From positions 88,817,795 to 88,881,794 of the forward strand of contig NC_134843.1 in the NCBI RefSeq assembly GCF_965363235.1: 64,000 bases of DNA. Direction: 5' to 3'. Both the position numbers and the translations under genes were made by a program. Below the pieces are notes generated by a model that saw only the letters and a program-made list of their open reading frames with translations, was not told where the DNA came from and searched no databases. The stretch is from Mytilus galloprovincialis. Lineage: Eukaryota > Mollusca > Bivalvia > Mytilida > Mytilidae. Positions 45,931-61,300 of this stretch are shown here, in pieces (the first letter of the stretch is position 1; each line of letters starts with the position of its first letter).

Positions 45931-47854
45931 AGAACTATGTCTGTCAAACCTTGAAATCACTTATGATGGTATCTAACACTACAGGGAGATAAATCTGTAA
46001 AATAAGCTAAATGTTTTAATCACGTTCTATTGTTAAGGAAATATTACGCTTATCAACGATCAAAATTATTGTTATCCTACTGCTATATATTCATATTTGA
46101 ATTTTCCATGAAAGTGATTGGTACAAGTTTTTTGAAATTTTTATATTTCTTTCAAAGGGTCAAAGTTATTATTTTGTTAAAGCTTTATGAATATTAAACG
46201 AGCATAATTAATTTTAGTCAAAGTGTTGGGTACCACCATAAGTGCATCATCCCATTAGCTTGATGTGCATATATATAAATCAGTACTTAAGAACTGTTTT
46301 ATCTTATTTTGGTTTATTTTGTTTTGTTTTTGTTTTTGTTTGTTTGTTTGTTTTATTGCAAAACTTTATTAGAGTTTTGTTTGTTTTTTTTGGCTTAATA
46401 TATGTTTTGATAGCTATTTTGTTTGCATGCTTGTTTGTCCTTTTGTTGTATGTTTTGTGTTATTTTGTACCAGTATTTCACTTGATAATAAACACTGCTA
46501 AGAAAAATACTAAAAGCAGACTTTGAATCATCCTACACTGAAAAGTGCGCTATGTTTTAAAGTATTTGTGAGTACTTTCTTATGATTTAAAACATGCATC
46601 CATTGGTTTAATCTTAAAATATTAATCTTCTACCATTGATAAAAATATGTTTTCACAGTTACGTAATTCTTCAGTTGAAGGTTCATATATGGACGTTTCC
46701 AGTATAGCACTCCGTTTTGTTTGTAAAAGTGCAGAATGCAAAACTTCAAAAGATTCAACTAGGAACACATTACTATCCAGCAGCGTAAATCACATTGTAA
46801 AACACACAAACAAAAAGTAAAGACAAATAAATTAATTTGTGTTTTCTGTTCTGCATTGTACTATAAGCTCATTCTCCCACCCTGCGTATGGTACTTAAAG
46901 TAACGGAACGAACAATAATTTTAAATATTCTTATTGATAACAAAAGTTGAGAATATAAAGGAATCACAATGGTTCTGCGTCTCTCTATTTATATGTCTAT
47001 TTAATTGCAGACTGAAGAATGGATTGATTGATTTAGATGAAACCTTAACAATTAGCAAGAGGACCACATGAGAACAAATAGTTTTCAAGGAGTATGAATT
47101 CGAAATCTTATTCACAACTATTTTCAAGTAGGATGATAAAACATTCATAGAGCAAAGTAAAACAAACAACAAAACAAATAAATGAAGATTGCTTTGTTTC
47201 GTTTCGGCCGGCTGATGGTACTTTGTTGAGGGAACAAAATATCATTGAAATGTTTTTTTCATTGCCAAGTATTGACAAACGTGCAACGATGTTTAGTATC
47301 ATATTTTAATTTAAAAGATGAACAAATAAAACCTAAGTATTATAGAAAGAGAAAAAAATATTTACATTATGTAATATCGGGCTGATATCATATCGAACGG
47401 TAGCAGCTAGTTGTTTTAATCACGTCAGTTGAATTGTTAGATAACTCTTTCATTGGAAATCATATTACAGTTCAATATTTTATGTTCACGTTCTGATATT
47501 GTGTGATATACCCAGCATAAAGTTTCCAATCATAATTTCAAAAATAATTGCATAACATATAATAAAAAGAAACGGATATGAATACTGTGTCGTTTTTCTT
47601 CTTTTTGAATCCTCGACATCAAGGTATTTTTAAGCCATTTGAAATTTCAAGCAATACAATGTATGTTGAGATAACGGACACAAAGGAAAAAGACAAAAAG
47701 CAAGCCACAATCAATTGTCCAACAAAATATAATATAAGAAAACAAAGTGATGTAACAATACAAGGCTCATTAAACCCAGATGAAACTAGTTAATCCAGGA
47801 AAGGTATATAGTTTATCCTGGAGAAAAAGGTGCCCGAATCCACTGACCTACAAT
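45931..47854 (+). other. Gene-free stretch
   Basis: AT-rich and T-rich sequence with only featureless short open frames; nothing recognised. Confidence 0.4.
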
Positions 47855-48007
<153 letters not shown>

Positions 48008-49085
48008 TAGGGTATATGTCAATCAGACAGCAATTAAATGACTATCAAAATATAAAGGTATCTATAAAAGATATCTAGTTTTAAATCATGTCGTGTATAA
48101 AAAGTTGTGAATTCATCTTATAGTCCCTCAACGATTTGCCATCAAAGATAAATTGAGCGAGACACAAACCATCATACAGACAGCTGGAACACGCGCATAT
48201 CAACTCAATTGAGGAATTTAAAATCTACGCGAACGAAGCAACCGAATAACAACACCGGGTGAGTGCGTACCACATGTCTGTTTGAATATTAACCTTTGCC
48301 TTAACTAACTTGGTTATTCTACATTCATGAAATTGACTATTAAGTACGTATCACTTTTCTGTTTTTTATGAAACGTTTGCTTTATCTGAATACGTTAAAT
48401 CCATGACAAACAAGACAATTACCGAGGCATCAGTATACAAATTACGCCATTAGATATATATTAACCAATTCATTCAGTATTCAAAAGCTTACAGTTGATA
48501 CTCTGACTTTATAAACGTCACCAGTGTATGAGCAGAAAGTTAATGATACAGGGTTGTGTCAATGAACATCTTGTCTTTTTTTCTTAAAAAGTTCACCAGA
48601 AGATACCAAGACCTCGTTGATAAATATTCCGTATCAACTTAACAAATAATACATTATGGTCTTGAAGGTCCTAGGCACTGACATTGTTTATCATCTTCAT
48701 TACATGTTATAATGTTATTTTTTGTCGTTGTATGTTTTAAAACTTTATTGCTTAGACCATTACATATTTATCTGTGACATTGTGCAAGGGTTCTATATAT
48801 ATATGAATCATTGAAATTTCACAAATTCCACACTAGTTTGTTTCTCTCTTCATCTTGAAGTTCTTGTAAGTCCTTTGTTTTAAGTTATGAATTAGCAAAC
48901 TCTAGTCAATATTTTATATCTTTAATTAAATCAATAACTTGTGTAGATACTTTTTACAACTACTAATGCATCAATTTCATACAAATAAATCATGGTATCA
49001 CATAAAAAAATATCTGCATTTTTATATATAATCACGGAATTAACGAAATTTGAAGCAGAATTTTCAACTTGTCAAATGCAGATAG
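48008..49085 (+). other. Gene-free stretch
   Basis: The first 150 bases resemble diverged R1/R4 sequence (TCAATCAGACAGCAATTAAA). No gene seen. Confidence 0.4.
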
Positions 49086-49087
49086 TA

Positions 49088-49163
49088 CGTGATTATCCTG
49101 TGTCACGTGATTCTCCTGTGTCACGTGATTATCCTGTGTCCCGTTATTATTCTGTGTCACAAA
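49088..49163 (+). repeat. Short minisatellite, about four 17-bp units
   Basis: Repeats of GTGATTATCCTGTGTCA with CTCC and CCGT variants. Confidence 0.8.
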
Positions 49164-49671
49164 ATAAATTTGTTAATCAGATGATCACCAGTTTTTCTGT
49201 ATATTTTAGAAGTCTGTGATTGCATAAAATAGTTTTAAAAATTACAGGTTGTTATGAATTAGGTATTAAAGTGTTTATAAATGATAGTCAATGAGTTTTA
49301 CAGTCTTTTAGAAGGGAAATACTTTTAACGTTCAATGTTTAAAAACATAAGCAATGATATGGTTAGTTTTTTGTTTGTTTAAAATAATTTTATATAAAAG
49401 ATCAATACAATCCCGATTTCACAGTCAAAATCAATAATCTGAGAGTGACTTCTACTCGAAAATTCTGTGAATTCATACATTAACAGGTACATTCTTTTGT
49501 TAATTGTCTGTTAAAACTGGCAAACTAATAGCTAAATTAGTGAATATAAATGTTTCAAATATTTTATTATTTTTTTATATTTTGTTAAAAATTATCTTGC
49601 AAATTAAAGAAAGTTATTTTGTTTTTAATTCAACCGAATTTAGATTTGAAATATATGGATGAATAGAGAAT

Positions 49672-49799
49672 GTCATATAGCGTTTTCAATATCGCATCCG
49701 TATCAACCCGAGACACAAATATAATCCCAAGAGCTCTGCTCGAGGGATTATATTGGTTGAGGGTTGATACGGTGTGTGATATTGAAAAAAGCCATATCA
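49672..49799. mobile_element. Hairpin (foldback) MITE-like element
   Basis: Arms 49672-49727 and 49744-49799 are complementary (CATATAGCGTTTTCAATATC, CCGTATCAACCC, ATATAATCCC and their inverses) around a short loop AAGAGCTCTGCTCGA. Non-coding. Confidence 0.7.
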
Positions 49800-51133
49800 T
49801 ATACACTTTACTATATACATTTACCTGAAGTAGATGTTTTTATGTGACATGACGTCATACAGATAAGAAGGTTTGACATGACGTCATACAGGTTAGGGTT
49901 TTGATAAAGCCTGTGCAACAGCGACTGCAATCGATGACGTGACGCAATATAGATTAAAGGTGTGATAAAGCTTTTGCAACCGTGCTGATATCGATATCAT
50001 CACGGATGGCTGACACAGCACGCTTGCCATTAATTGTATTACACATACAACTTATCTGTATTTACTACTAAATATATAATAAAGACATGTATACTTATAC
50101 GTTAGTTTGTTTAAACAAATGATGACTGGGAAATTACTAAAAGTTCATAGTATATAGATAATAAAACCAACACATATATATAAAATATTTGATTGTTTAT
50201 ACAATTAAATATCTTTCGTATATTGACGTTTATTAACCATGTTTTTTTTAAATTGAAAAAGAAAAATCCAAAAAAGGTGGAGAAATGGGACTTCCTTTTT
50301 GGATCAAGTTATATGTAAAATAAAGACTGAGGATATCTTCATACATATTTGGATATCAGCTTTACCAAGTAAGCTAAACTAGCAATTTGAAGCTGGCTTT
50401 AGCGTGTTATAACTTGAAGAATGTTAGTTTGAAAGTTTGAAAGTAGTGAAAGCTAGGAGAGAGTGCTTTGGATATAGGAAATGAGAAATTTGATATTCTA
50501 AACGTTGAAATAATCAAGATTCGGAATATCAAGTTTCAGACCAATGATAAAAAACTGAGCTGATAAAAAAAATAATAAAACAAATAAAATAATACACACA
50601 AGCTTAATGGCAATCGAGAAGAGGCAATTTTAAATCGGTTGCCAAAGTTTAATAAACATATCAAATCGATATAACAATGAGTCTCCTCTCAAAATATTCT
50701 TATTTCTGTTTTACCCTCCATTTCCAATAAGACATTCTTACTATTGTATAGTCAGCCCAATAGCCAACCTTTCAACTTTAATATTTCATTCTTTAGGTAT
50801 GGACTTTTTAAATTTTGAAATGAAGGCATATTTTCAATCCGAAAGAACTGTGCAGGTCTTTCGGTTATCAATAAGGTATACACAGGAAATATCTGATATC
50901 TTGTTTTATCATCATTTCACAAAACAAACAAAAAACAAAAAACGGAAAAGGGTTAAAAAAAAAATGAGAGTTGACAACACGATATAAAATCTTTATGTAA
51001 GGTATTGTTCATATTCATATGTAATAAAGCTATTCAACTGTCAAGTTATATGTATATATTTCAACAGCAATCATGACAATGTTTAATTTTCATTCAACGG
51101 CATTGGTATATCTATTCTTTACAACACCGTTTT

Positions 51134-51167
<34 letters not shown>

Positions 51168-51601
51168 AATGATAATATACAAGCATCCCTTACGTTTCTT
51201 GTCACAATTAGAAAGTGTCCAACCTGTGGAAAAAAGCTGTTAAAATTTGTATTTTCTTTAACCATCTCATGGTAAACAAAACACAATAAAAAATATAGTC
51301 GATGAGCATACCACGTATTAAAATGTTAACATGAGACTCCTTCTTTCGGGATTGACATTTTAACAATTAAATAGCACTTTTCATTTGTCTCTTAATGCAA
51401 TGGCTGCTTTCATATGCCTTTTTCGTACCGACAACTTTTGTAATTTAATTCTGTTCTTAATGTCAATTTTTGCCATTTCATGGAAAACTTAAATCTCCTG
51501 TAAAAATATTTCTGCTTATTCCATTTTAAACGAAAAAAAATCGTTTTGTTTCCAAAAGTTAAAAATTAAATGGCACCATTTCCTTTAAAATAATATGCTG
51601 A
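49800..51601 (+). other. Gene-free stretch and tyrosinase 3' flank
   Basis: Two loosely repeated ATGACGTCATACAGAT(A/T)A blocks at about 49848-49900 and a 29-base A run (51137-51165). On the - strand a polyadenylation-like ATTAAA (51449-51444) lies about 155 bases past the tyrosinase stop. Confidence 0.4.
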
Positions 51602-52361
51602 TTATTTGCCAAATACTTGGTTCGATATACCATTTCGTTGCCACCATTGCGGACGTGCTGTTCGTTGCGGGGCTACAGATCTTCCCATAATCAAAGGCAA
51701 ACACTGGCGGTTGGACCAGTTGCATCTGAGATACTGTGATCCACAATGATTGGTGCCCTGGACGCACGTTGGTCTTTTCTCACATTTGTATATACGGCGT
51801 GTAAAGATATCATTGATTCCATCAATTACAAGAAGTCTTCCAAGTCCCATAGGTACAAGAGGCTGATGTTGATTGTCACCTACAATACGAGGATAATCTC
51901 TCCCAGGGTTAATACCTCTTGCTCGTTGTCTTTCCCTAAATTCTTCCCATAGACAGTCGATAAATGTATGATGGGTAAAAAACGCCGGATCATATGATGC
52001 CGATTCTATTCTGCTCATTTGTTCGCCTACGTAAACGTGAACATGATTGTGGAGCAATTCCAGGTTATACTGATCCGAGGCACTTGGATTGGTGATTTCC
52101 CATAACCAACGTCGTGACAATATCAAGCCTAAATCTGTGGAGGACATCAATCTTCTGTCTGTACCGACGTTTCTACGAAGAGCTCCATAGGGTGTATTCC
52201 ATCCTGCAAACGGTCCTGTTCGTACAACTCCTCTCGAGGATCCCAAAAATAGAGGGGACCACGTAATGCTTAGTCTTGGGTCAGGTAAGTTGGCATCCAG
52301 AGTATTATCCCAGTATGGCAATGTTACGTTTGGTACCTTTTCTCTCAGTGCATTTTCAATC
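51602..52361 (-). CDS. Tyrosinase exon 3 (copper site B, C-terminal region and stop)
   Basis: Starts after CTATTTTTAG, completes the split codon as Leu, then IENALREKVPNVTLPYWDNT. It carries CuB histidines and the cysteine-rich tail, and ends NQVFGK-TAA at 51604-51602. The open frame continues upstream of the acceptor by chance. Confidence 0.93.
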
Positions 52362-55300
52362 CTAAAAATAGAAAATATATTTATTGATGAAATATCAAAA
52401 TTCATGTTGACTAAGCGCAGTTGAATCAACAAAACGTTCTGCACAGTCACATATTCTATCTACTCTGTTCGGGTTGTTGTCTCTTTGACACAAACCCCAT
52501 TTCCATTTTCTATTCAAATTGGCGATTTCTATTTTCAAGACACTAAATAATATCAAGAAACACATAGCCATAATGTACGTTAGTTTATGCATACGTTATA
52601 GTTTAAAGGTATTTAGATATTTACTATCGTCATCATATTTTAAGGGTTACAAGGATTATAGTTATTCAAGATTTACGGAATCCGAAATATTGGAAGAGAT
52701 AAACAAAGTAATTCATGAGGCTGGCGCAGTTTTCAGAAGTCCCATTTTATGTGATATAGATTTATTTGCAGTGCAGCAGGAAAATGTTATTTAAATAATC
52801 TTAAAAGGTGCAAATTAAATTCCATTCCGTAATGCAGCAGTGTATTGTTTGAAGAGTTTTTCTAGTGTATAAATATACTCATAAGCACACAAAACCAGAT
52901 CTGAAGTAATATTTATTGAATTATTTTATGGAGTAAGTTCAGGTGTTCATCGCAATATTATCTGCAGGAATCTCTGACAGCTGTGAAAGCAATCAAGTGA
53001 TAGGAGTACTAATTTGTCGATGTTAGTTATTTTTTTTATCCCAAACAATGCGCTCATGAAATTAATGTACACGGGAAATTACTATGATAAACACGTTAAC
53101 GTTTCTTAGGTACATACTGATAACCGGTTTGTAAATTTTGAAAGCTCTCTTTTAATTAAAAAAACAGTTGAATAAACTTCTTGTATTTATTTTTGAATAG
53201 TATAACATTTATAAAACTTACAAGACAAGATAAACTCTATGCCATCCAGGAAAATTTGGTCCTCCGTGAGCCCCAGCAGCAGTATTAAGATGATGAAGTG
53301 AAGCTAAGGCGTCATATTTATTTGGTGCAATGCTCTGAAACGAAGGAACAAGAGAATAATGTCAATTTTAATAATACTTTTTACATATGATATTGTGTAT
53401 TCACATAATTTACGTTGCAACACTTGTCTGAGAGCATATATTTCGCTGATGATACTATTGTTTGTTATTATGATTGAAAATATTTCAACACGAAGTAATG
53501 TTAGCTTGGTAATCGAATATTTTATGTCATATGATGAGTCTTTGGTAAACGAAACGCGGGGCTGGTGTACACAATTTTAAGCCCGTAATCCATCATAGCT
53601 TTATTTTATTAAAATAAATGATAACTTAAATATTCAAAAATGATAAAAGGTAAGAAAGATCTTTAAGTTTGTAACCCTGATATAATATACGGAAGTCTAG
53701 ACATAAGTGTCTTCCACTTTGATTCAACATCAATTTTATAAATTCCATAAATATGTGTTTGTGTCTGCCGTATTTACTACATTGTAAAACAATTTCAACG
53801 CATGAATGTAATTTGAAAACTGTTCAAAACTGACTGAGATAAACAGTATTACACAGCTTAAAAGAAGTTATCAATACAAAGTAGTTTGAAAAGGTGCTAA
53901 ATTATCTTAGCACAGCCAGTTTGGGGTGATTCTGATACTGCTTTTTGTGACACCAATATCAAGTTTTCCAGTTCTACAAAAATAGACGGATGATCTAAAA
54001 GGAAATTTTAAGCTCTTTCAAAAGATGAAGACAAACTGACAACTGAAAAGTTAAAAAAAAAAAAAAAAAAAACCGAATCACGACAAATCCCGCGCCACAT
54101 ATGTTACCCATCATGTTAATCTTCGTAAGTACAGAACTGTTGATAATTAAAGGCATCAGTAGTATACTGATGTTCGAAAGTTATAAATCGATAAAGAGAA
54201 GTGTAACTCAGAGATTATTTTGTTGTGTTCGTACAACTCGCTTGTATTTTGTTTTCAATATAGGGTTTTAATAACTTATGTTGTTCAACTTAATTGTATT
54301 TTCTGTTGTTTTTTTTTTATTATTCACCATGGCGTTTTTAGCTTAACGCCACTTATAAGTTTATTAAGTCATTTTATGGTATTTTCCTCCTCTATTTCAG
54401 AGAATTCTATGTTTAAATCAGAGCTGTTTTTTTGTACAAATTGTGATAGTCTGATTTATCTCTTAGCTTCAAACTAAAGTTTTTTTTCTATTTAGTATTT
54501 TTTTGTCCCAAAAATATAGGGTAAAGTTTAATTTCAAAACGTATTTAGATAGATATTCTTCTTTTTTAAATGTCAGTCTAAAATATTTATGGTTTTTGTA
54601 ATGTTAAGGTTAAATATTTATGGCTATTATTTCAAAAAGCAATATGCAGATCACAGTTTCTTAATAGATGAGTTTTTTTTTAAAGAGACTCATATATCTA
54701 AATAATTCTGACAGGTATGCGTAACCGAATTAGTTATGCAGGCAAGTAAAAAACAGGAGTAGTAGGACATAAATTGCAAATACTTGTACATATGAATGAA
54801 TAAATGCAACAGTAGCATATCGCTGTTCAAAAGTGATAAATCGATTGAGAGAAAACAAATCCGGGTTACAAACTAAAACAGAGAGAAACACATCAACTTA
54901 AAAAGAAAAGCAACGAAACAACAGAACACTGAAGTGCAACCAAATTAAATTATAATGCAACACAAATAGAAACGAAGTATTAGATATCAATAACTGAGAA
55001 GCCATATTAATAACTGAGAAGCCTTATTGATAACTGAGAAGCCTTATTAATAACTGAGAAGCCTTATCAATAACTGAGAAGCCTTATTAATAACTGAGAA
55101 GCCTTATCTGAGAAGCCTTATTGATAACTGAGAAGCCTTATTAATAACTGAGAAGCCTTATTAATAACTGAGAAGCCTTATCAATAACTGAGAAGCCTTA
55201 TTGATAACTGAGAAGCCATATTAATAACTGAGAAGCCTTATTGATAACTGAGAAGCCTTATTAATAACTGAGAAGCCTTATTAATAACTGAGAAGCCTTA

Positions 55301-58300
55301 TCTGAGAAGCCTTATTAATAACTGAGAAGCCTTATCAATAACTGAGAAGCCATATTAATAACTGAGAAGCCTTATCTGAGAAGCCTTATTAATAACTGAG
55401 AAGCCTTATCAATAACTGAGAAGCCTTATTAATAACTGAGAAGCCTTATCAATAACTGAGAAGCCATATTAATAACTGAGAAGCCTTATTGATAATAAGA
55501 AGCCTTATTAATAACTGAGAAGCCTTATTAATAACTGAGAAGCCTTATTAATAACTGAGAAGCCTTATCAATAACTGAGAAGCCATATTAATAACTGAGA
55601 AGCCTTATTGATAACTGAGAAGCCTTATTAATAACTGAGAAGCCATATTAATAACTGAGAAGCCTTATTGATAACTGAGAAGCCTTATTAATAACTGAGA
55701 AGCCATATTAATAACTGAGAAGCCTTATTGATAACTAAGAAGCCTTATTAATAACTGAGAAGCCTTATTAATAACTGAGAAGCCTTATCAATAACTGAGA
55801 AGCCTTATCAATAACTGAGAAGCCTTATTAATAACCGAGAAGCCAAATTAATAACTGAGAAGCCTTATCTGAGAAGCCTTATTGATAACTGAGAAGCCTT
55901 AGTAATAACTGAGAAGCCTTATTAATAACCGAGAAGCCAAACTAATAACTGAGAAGCCTTATCTGAGAAGTCTTATCTGAGAAGCCTTATTAATAACTGA
56001 GAGGCCTTATTTATAACTGAGAAGCCATGATAATAACTGAGAAGCCTTATTAAAAACTGAGAAGAGAAAGACATCAAAAGAACGTTAAAAAGTAAAATCA
56101 CAATGATACTGAACTCCGAGAGAAATTCAAAACGGATAAACTAATTAGTCGAAAACAAATTGACAATGCCCTGGCAAAAATACGAGAAACAATGTGCGAC
56201 AACCGTTAGCAAGATAACTTCCTATAGAACAAAAAATCCATGCCAATTTGAGATGTGATTAAACATCAAATTCAACCACCTGAAAGATAAAAAGAAAGGA
56301 CATAGTTTGGACGAACGAGTCGAACAATGTCTACTAATGTATTAGAATGTAAAGGGTTACTTATTCTTGTCATTTCTATTCAACGAAAGACCGCAATTAA
56401 CAATGGTGATTTTGACAAGGTCTTTTATTGATATATATACAACTGTTTGACAAGTCATGCAAGAGTAATAAAGGGTGTCAATTGACAGTTTAAGAGATAT
56501 GTTAATCGGACATGTTTTAATCATCTCACCAACTGCGGTTACAATAGTGGTATGTGTACCTGCATTTAAAATCATTTCATCTTAAGAAAAGTACTACAAA
56601 TTTCAACCAATTGGAAGGACTTCTCAAATACCACCTAACAAAGACACTGTCCTTGTCAATCAATATAATATACGTGTGTCTTATACATGGTTATATTCAG
56701 ACTGAGGAGACTGTGTATACACATCATCACATGATCATTGCGATATCATTTTAAAAATTAACTGAAATTTAATTAAAGGAAAATTTCATTTATTACTCTA
56801 AAATAGTTTTTGTACAAATACTATTTATTTAAATGCAGTTATTTTTTTCCGTTTATATAATACAGACTTTTTCCCCATACGTATTTAAAACTTCACATTC
56901 AGAAAAGTTGTAAACACTATTTTGGAATGAAAATAACATCAACAGAAAAACGTATACATCTGGACCGATTAAACTAGAGTACCTTATCAATGAAACTATC
57001 AATAATAGGATCAGAAATATATAAAAATATATGAAACAAATTTTCTGACGTCAAAAGTAGGAAACAAAAAGACAGTGGGGGTTGTTTTTATGTTTGTATA
57101 TTTTCAAGTTGGTGTGTTTCCTCGGCTTTCGTTTGTAACATGTGTTTGTTTTCTCTCGATCAATTTATGACTTTTGAACAGCAGTATACTGATGTTGCCC
57201 CTTATACTTCCACATCTTATTAACCCTATAAAAACTAAAGTGTTAGGAAAAAATGTAACTTTAATTAGAAATATAACTAATCAAATATTTTTGAAACCGA
57301 AATCAATTGAGAGTTTATTTACGAAACTGACAAAATTGAAAATTTAAGCCCGATGTATTTGTTCCTTTAGTATGGACACTAAACATTACAAAGACATTAT
57401 TGATGGAAACTATCAATAAAAATGTCACATTCTTTTCTTTAACAAAAACAGATGATTCGTCCCAATATGAAGTCAACAATGATGAGTTTACAATTAATTA
57501 TGGGCAGTTCATTCACCTATAGTCCCTGTAATAACAATACCTATTAATGAATGGTTATCTGCAGGTCTCCAACTAAATTAAATGAAGACATCTGTGTTAA
57601 TTGAATAAATCTTTAACTGAAAGTACCAATAGAAATATTAATTAGCCATTAATACAAAGGAATGAAGGGTTCAACTCATAAACTATTCAGATATGTTTAG
57701 GTCTGTCATTAACAACAATACGTGTCCTTCTTAAGGAACCAGGACATTGAACTACATGTACTTGTATTATGATCCAACACCTTTTCTTAGATATGCACAC
57801 GAATTAGGATAAAGATTAATTATTTGTAGCAAAAACTGCTTTTGTGAATTACATAATATAAAAGAACAAAGTATATTACTAAAAATTAAAGTAAAACATA
57901 CACGATTTCAAACCAAGTGATTAGTCGCATTCGGTACTATCATAATTAAGGAGAAAGCGAGATTATAGTTACGACACATATATACATATATGTGGTCATC
58001 TGTGACATAGATAGTCCATAACCTTGAACAAAATCACGATGGCGTCCGTTAAAATGTCAAAGGAATATTTTAAACTCTACCACTAGTAGATCTTGTTGAA
58101 ATTCCTCCCTTGTAAGTGGTAGTTATAAAATAATTGTGTCACAGATGCAAAGGATATGGTTTAATTGTTTTTAACCAATCCTTTCCTCTTTTCTTAGATT
58201 ATGACATCTTCGAGCAAAACTCATCAGCGAATATGTATTTGCCACGAGTAAGACAACAGATCTCACTAGTAGAGCATTATATGTATACGATTCATGAGAT

Positions 58301-61300
58301 CACTCCCACTTGTTTGCTGGACCGGGGTTTGTGTTGGGTTTGTCTTTAGTTTTTATGTGGTATTTTGTGAGACAAATTATTTGCTATGTGGTTGTCTCTA
58401 CTTTTTAGTTTTGAAATACTCTTAGTTCGTCTGTCATTTTTTTTCTCTCGTAAAGATCAAGTATCCATGGGGCCCTAACAATCTTTCTTTCGGGATATAA
58501 AACTAAAAACGGGATAGAAAACAGTTCAGAAGATTCTTTTCGTTCTTTGAATACGATCGCCTCTTCTTCTGTTCGTTCTCTTTATTTATAGGACACCGGA
58601 ATTTCTTTTATTATACTATACTATGTTAACCACAGATATTATTGATATGATATTATTGATATTTTATGATATATCAGTAAAACTTGGCGGAAATAGCAAA
58701 CATTTTGGAAACATTAAAGTCTACAAGACGGAAATTAACAATCAGTCCTAATCAGACGATTGTAATAATCTGAAACATAAAAACTACCAAATTGTAATAA
58801 ATTTTACTTCCAATGTTGACTTTAATATTGTAAGGTTTGGTCAGTAGTCCGATCACGTATCACGATAGTTGAGTACCTCTGTATTGACATGAATTACCAT
58901 TGATATGGTCATAACTTTGATATGGTAACTGGTAACAAAACTTCGATTTCTTCGATATACCAAGGATTTGCAACCCAAAGAATAGATAACCTTTGATGTA
59001 TATGCAAAGACATTTTGGAATTTTGGGTTTTAAATGTTCTACAACTTCGTGCTTTATTTGACTGTTTTGAATTTTATTCGAGCATCAGTATTGGGTCATT
59101 TGTAGTCAAAACGCGCGTTTATCGTACATATTTTTAAAGTCTGGTATCACTGACGAGTTTACCTACATTTATTTTTGACTTCTTTAACCTTGTATCAATT
59201 TTGTCTAGACCTTTTTATTGCTATATATACGAATGATATAAATTTAAACGGTATACAAACTTGATAAAACAGAATAAATTTTTCTTTCTCTCGCAGTTTT
59301 ATTACATTGCACGTGATCAATCATTCTGACCGACATGTTTGATATGCATATACCAGACAAATCCAACAAGTTTAAATGTGTCTGTTTAGTCGTTAAAAAA
59401 AAATGTTGGCTTAAAGATAAACAAGGCCGTTAGTTTTCTCGTTTGAATTGTTTTACATCGTTTTATCGGGGCCTTTTATAGCTGACTATGCGGTATGGGC
59501 TTTGCTCATTGTTGAAGGCCGTACGATGACCTATAGTTGTTAATTTCTGTGTCATTTTGGTCTTTTGTGGATAGTTGTCTCATTGGCAATCACACCACAT
59601 CTTCTTTTTTATATGTTAATATTAACGGACTTGATCACGTCCTCTTTACGATATCATAATATTCTTTACAAAATAGAAATATTCGAAATATTTGTAAAAT
59701 TGTTTCTGCCGACGAGGCATTCAACTAAATGATTCTCAGAAGACCTTGCCAGTTATACAAGGTTTGTTAGAAATATAAACCCCGATTTAAATTCCTCTCA
59801 ACCTAAAGGGGCGTAAGGTACGATTTAGAAAAGAATAACAGGAGGATTTATTTTTGTTTACAAAATTAATCAAAAAGATAAATATTAAAATAAGTGTTCG
59901 TATTAGTAGCCAGTTTGTTTAGTTTGGTTTAAGGGGGATCGCAAGTACAAAAATTTCAGCAAAATATTAAACATTTGTTTTTTTCATTACAAATGTTATC
60001 TATTACACTATTAGTTACTTTTTTATGATATTGTACAAAAATCAACCAAAACAATCGATTCGGTTTGGCACCAGGTGATTTTTTAAAATATTAATATCAT
60101 TAAAAGCTCCAAATTATCTCCCTTTGGTACAAAAATGCGATTTGAAATATCTTTTTTAACTCATCGGTGACCTTTATTTTTTATTCATGTTTTCAAATAA
60201 GCTGTACATAAACTAAATAATTGTAAAATTTAAGCGATTTCTGTAATTTAGTTCTTTTTCTATTTCGATAATACTTATATTTCTCATATTAGTTCAACGG
60301 AAAAAAAGGACATCAACAATAATGTATGCTTCTTTCAGAGGCAGATTGTGAGCTAAGATGAACGGTGAACCATTTCTTTTATTTCGTTTTTCTATTTAGT
60401 ATATGATAAGGTTCATTTATAGAAAATATATCGAAATCCTATCTTTAAAGAAAAAGAAAAATTTGAGATTTATACCCGCGAGCCCCCTTAAAATATCGCT
60501 TCTAAATTATTGTCTTGCAAGACAACAATTCAACATCAGTTGGGTCCTTATGCATGTAACATATCATTTGACCCTTGGTTGGAATCATTCTTATATAAAT
60601 AAATCGATTATTTATATATTTTCAAATACATGAAATTATTTCGAACAGACCTAGAAAAATCGACAGTTTACCTTTGCCTGTGTTTTCTGTCAACCTATTT
60701 TATAACGTTTATGTTTATATCGGGTCACATAACCATCGGTAGTCTTCGTTCGTCGTTTCGACTGTTAAATATATTGACTCTTGTTCTTATGTACACGCGA
60801 TAAGATAATAATTCATTACATTGTTATGATTTGTTTATTGTTTATTGTTTCCTATGATTTTTTTTTATTCTGGTAGATATTCTAATATATAAATAATAAA
60901 ACTAAAAGAGTTTGAGTCAGTTCGATGGTAATGAATTTGCAAACTAATGCGCCTTAAAGTAGAAAGACACAAAGATTAATTACAAACATATCTTGAATGT
61001 TCTAGATGTCTCAAAGAATTAAATCAAATTTTAACTTAAAAGATGATATGGTCATACGATTTTTTTGCGAAATTTGGAAGGAAACATTTCACAATTTTAT
61101 TTAGACTTTTTATTTTTGATAATCAGTGTTTTAACGCCACTTTTAGCTTTTGGGCTATTTCGTGGTGGCCAGTTTTTATTGGTCGAATAAGCTGGGATGC
61201 CCTGATAAAACCACTGGGCTACTTCGTGACGGCCAGTTTCCATCGGTGGGGGAAGCTGTAGTGCCCGGAGAAAACCACAGATCTACGATAGGAAAACTGA

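Noticed and set aside
46242..46526. 94-residue Phe/Val-rich + strand protein
   Set aside because: Read from T-rich, low-complexity DNA (GTTTTTGTTTGTTTG) with no homologue or splice context.
52395..52592. Small secreted cysteine-containing peptide on the - strand, inside tyrosinase intron 2
   Set aside because: It begins with a plausible hydrophobic leader, but its middle (AGAGACAACAACCCG region) is dispersed repeat R4, also found at 17455 and 38455, and it overlaps the region next to a true splice acceptor.
54987..56064. A CRISPR array
   Set aside because: The repeat is contiguous with no unique spacers, and the DNA is clearly eukaryotic.
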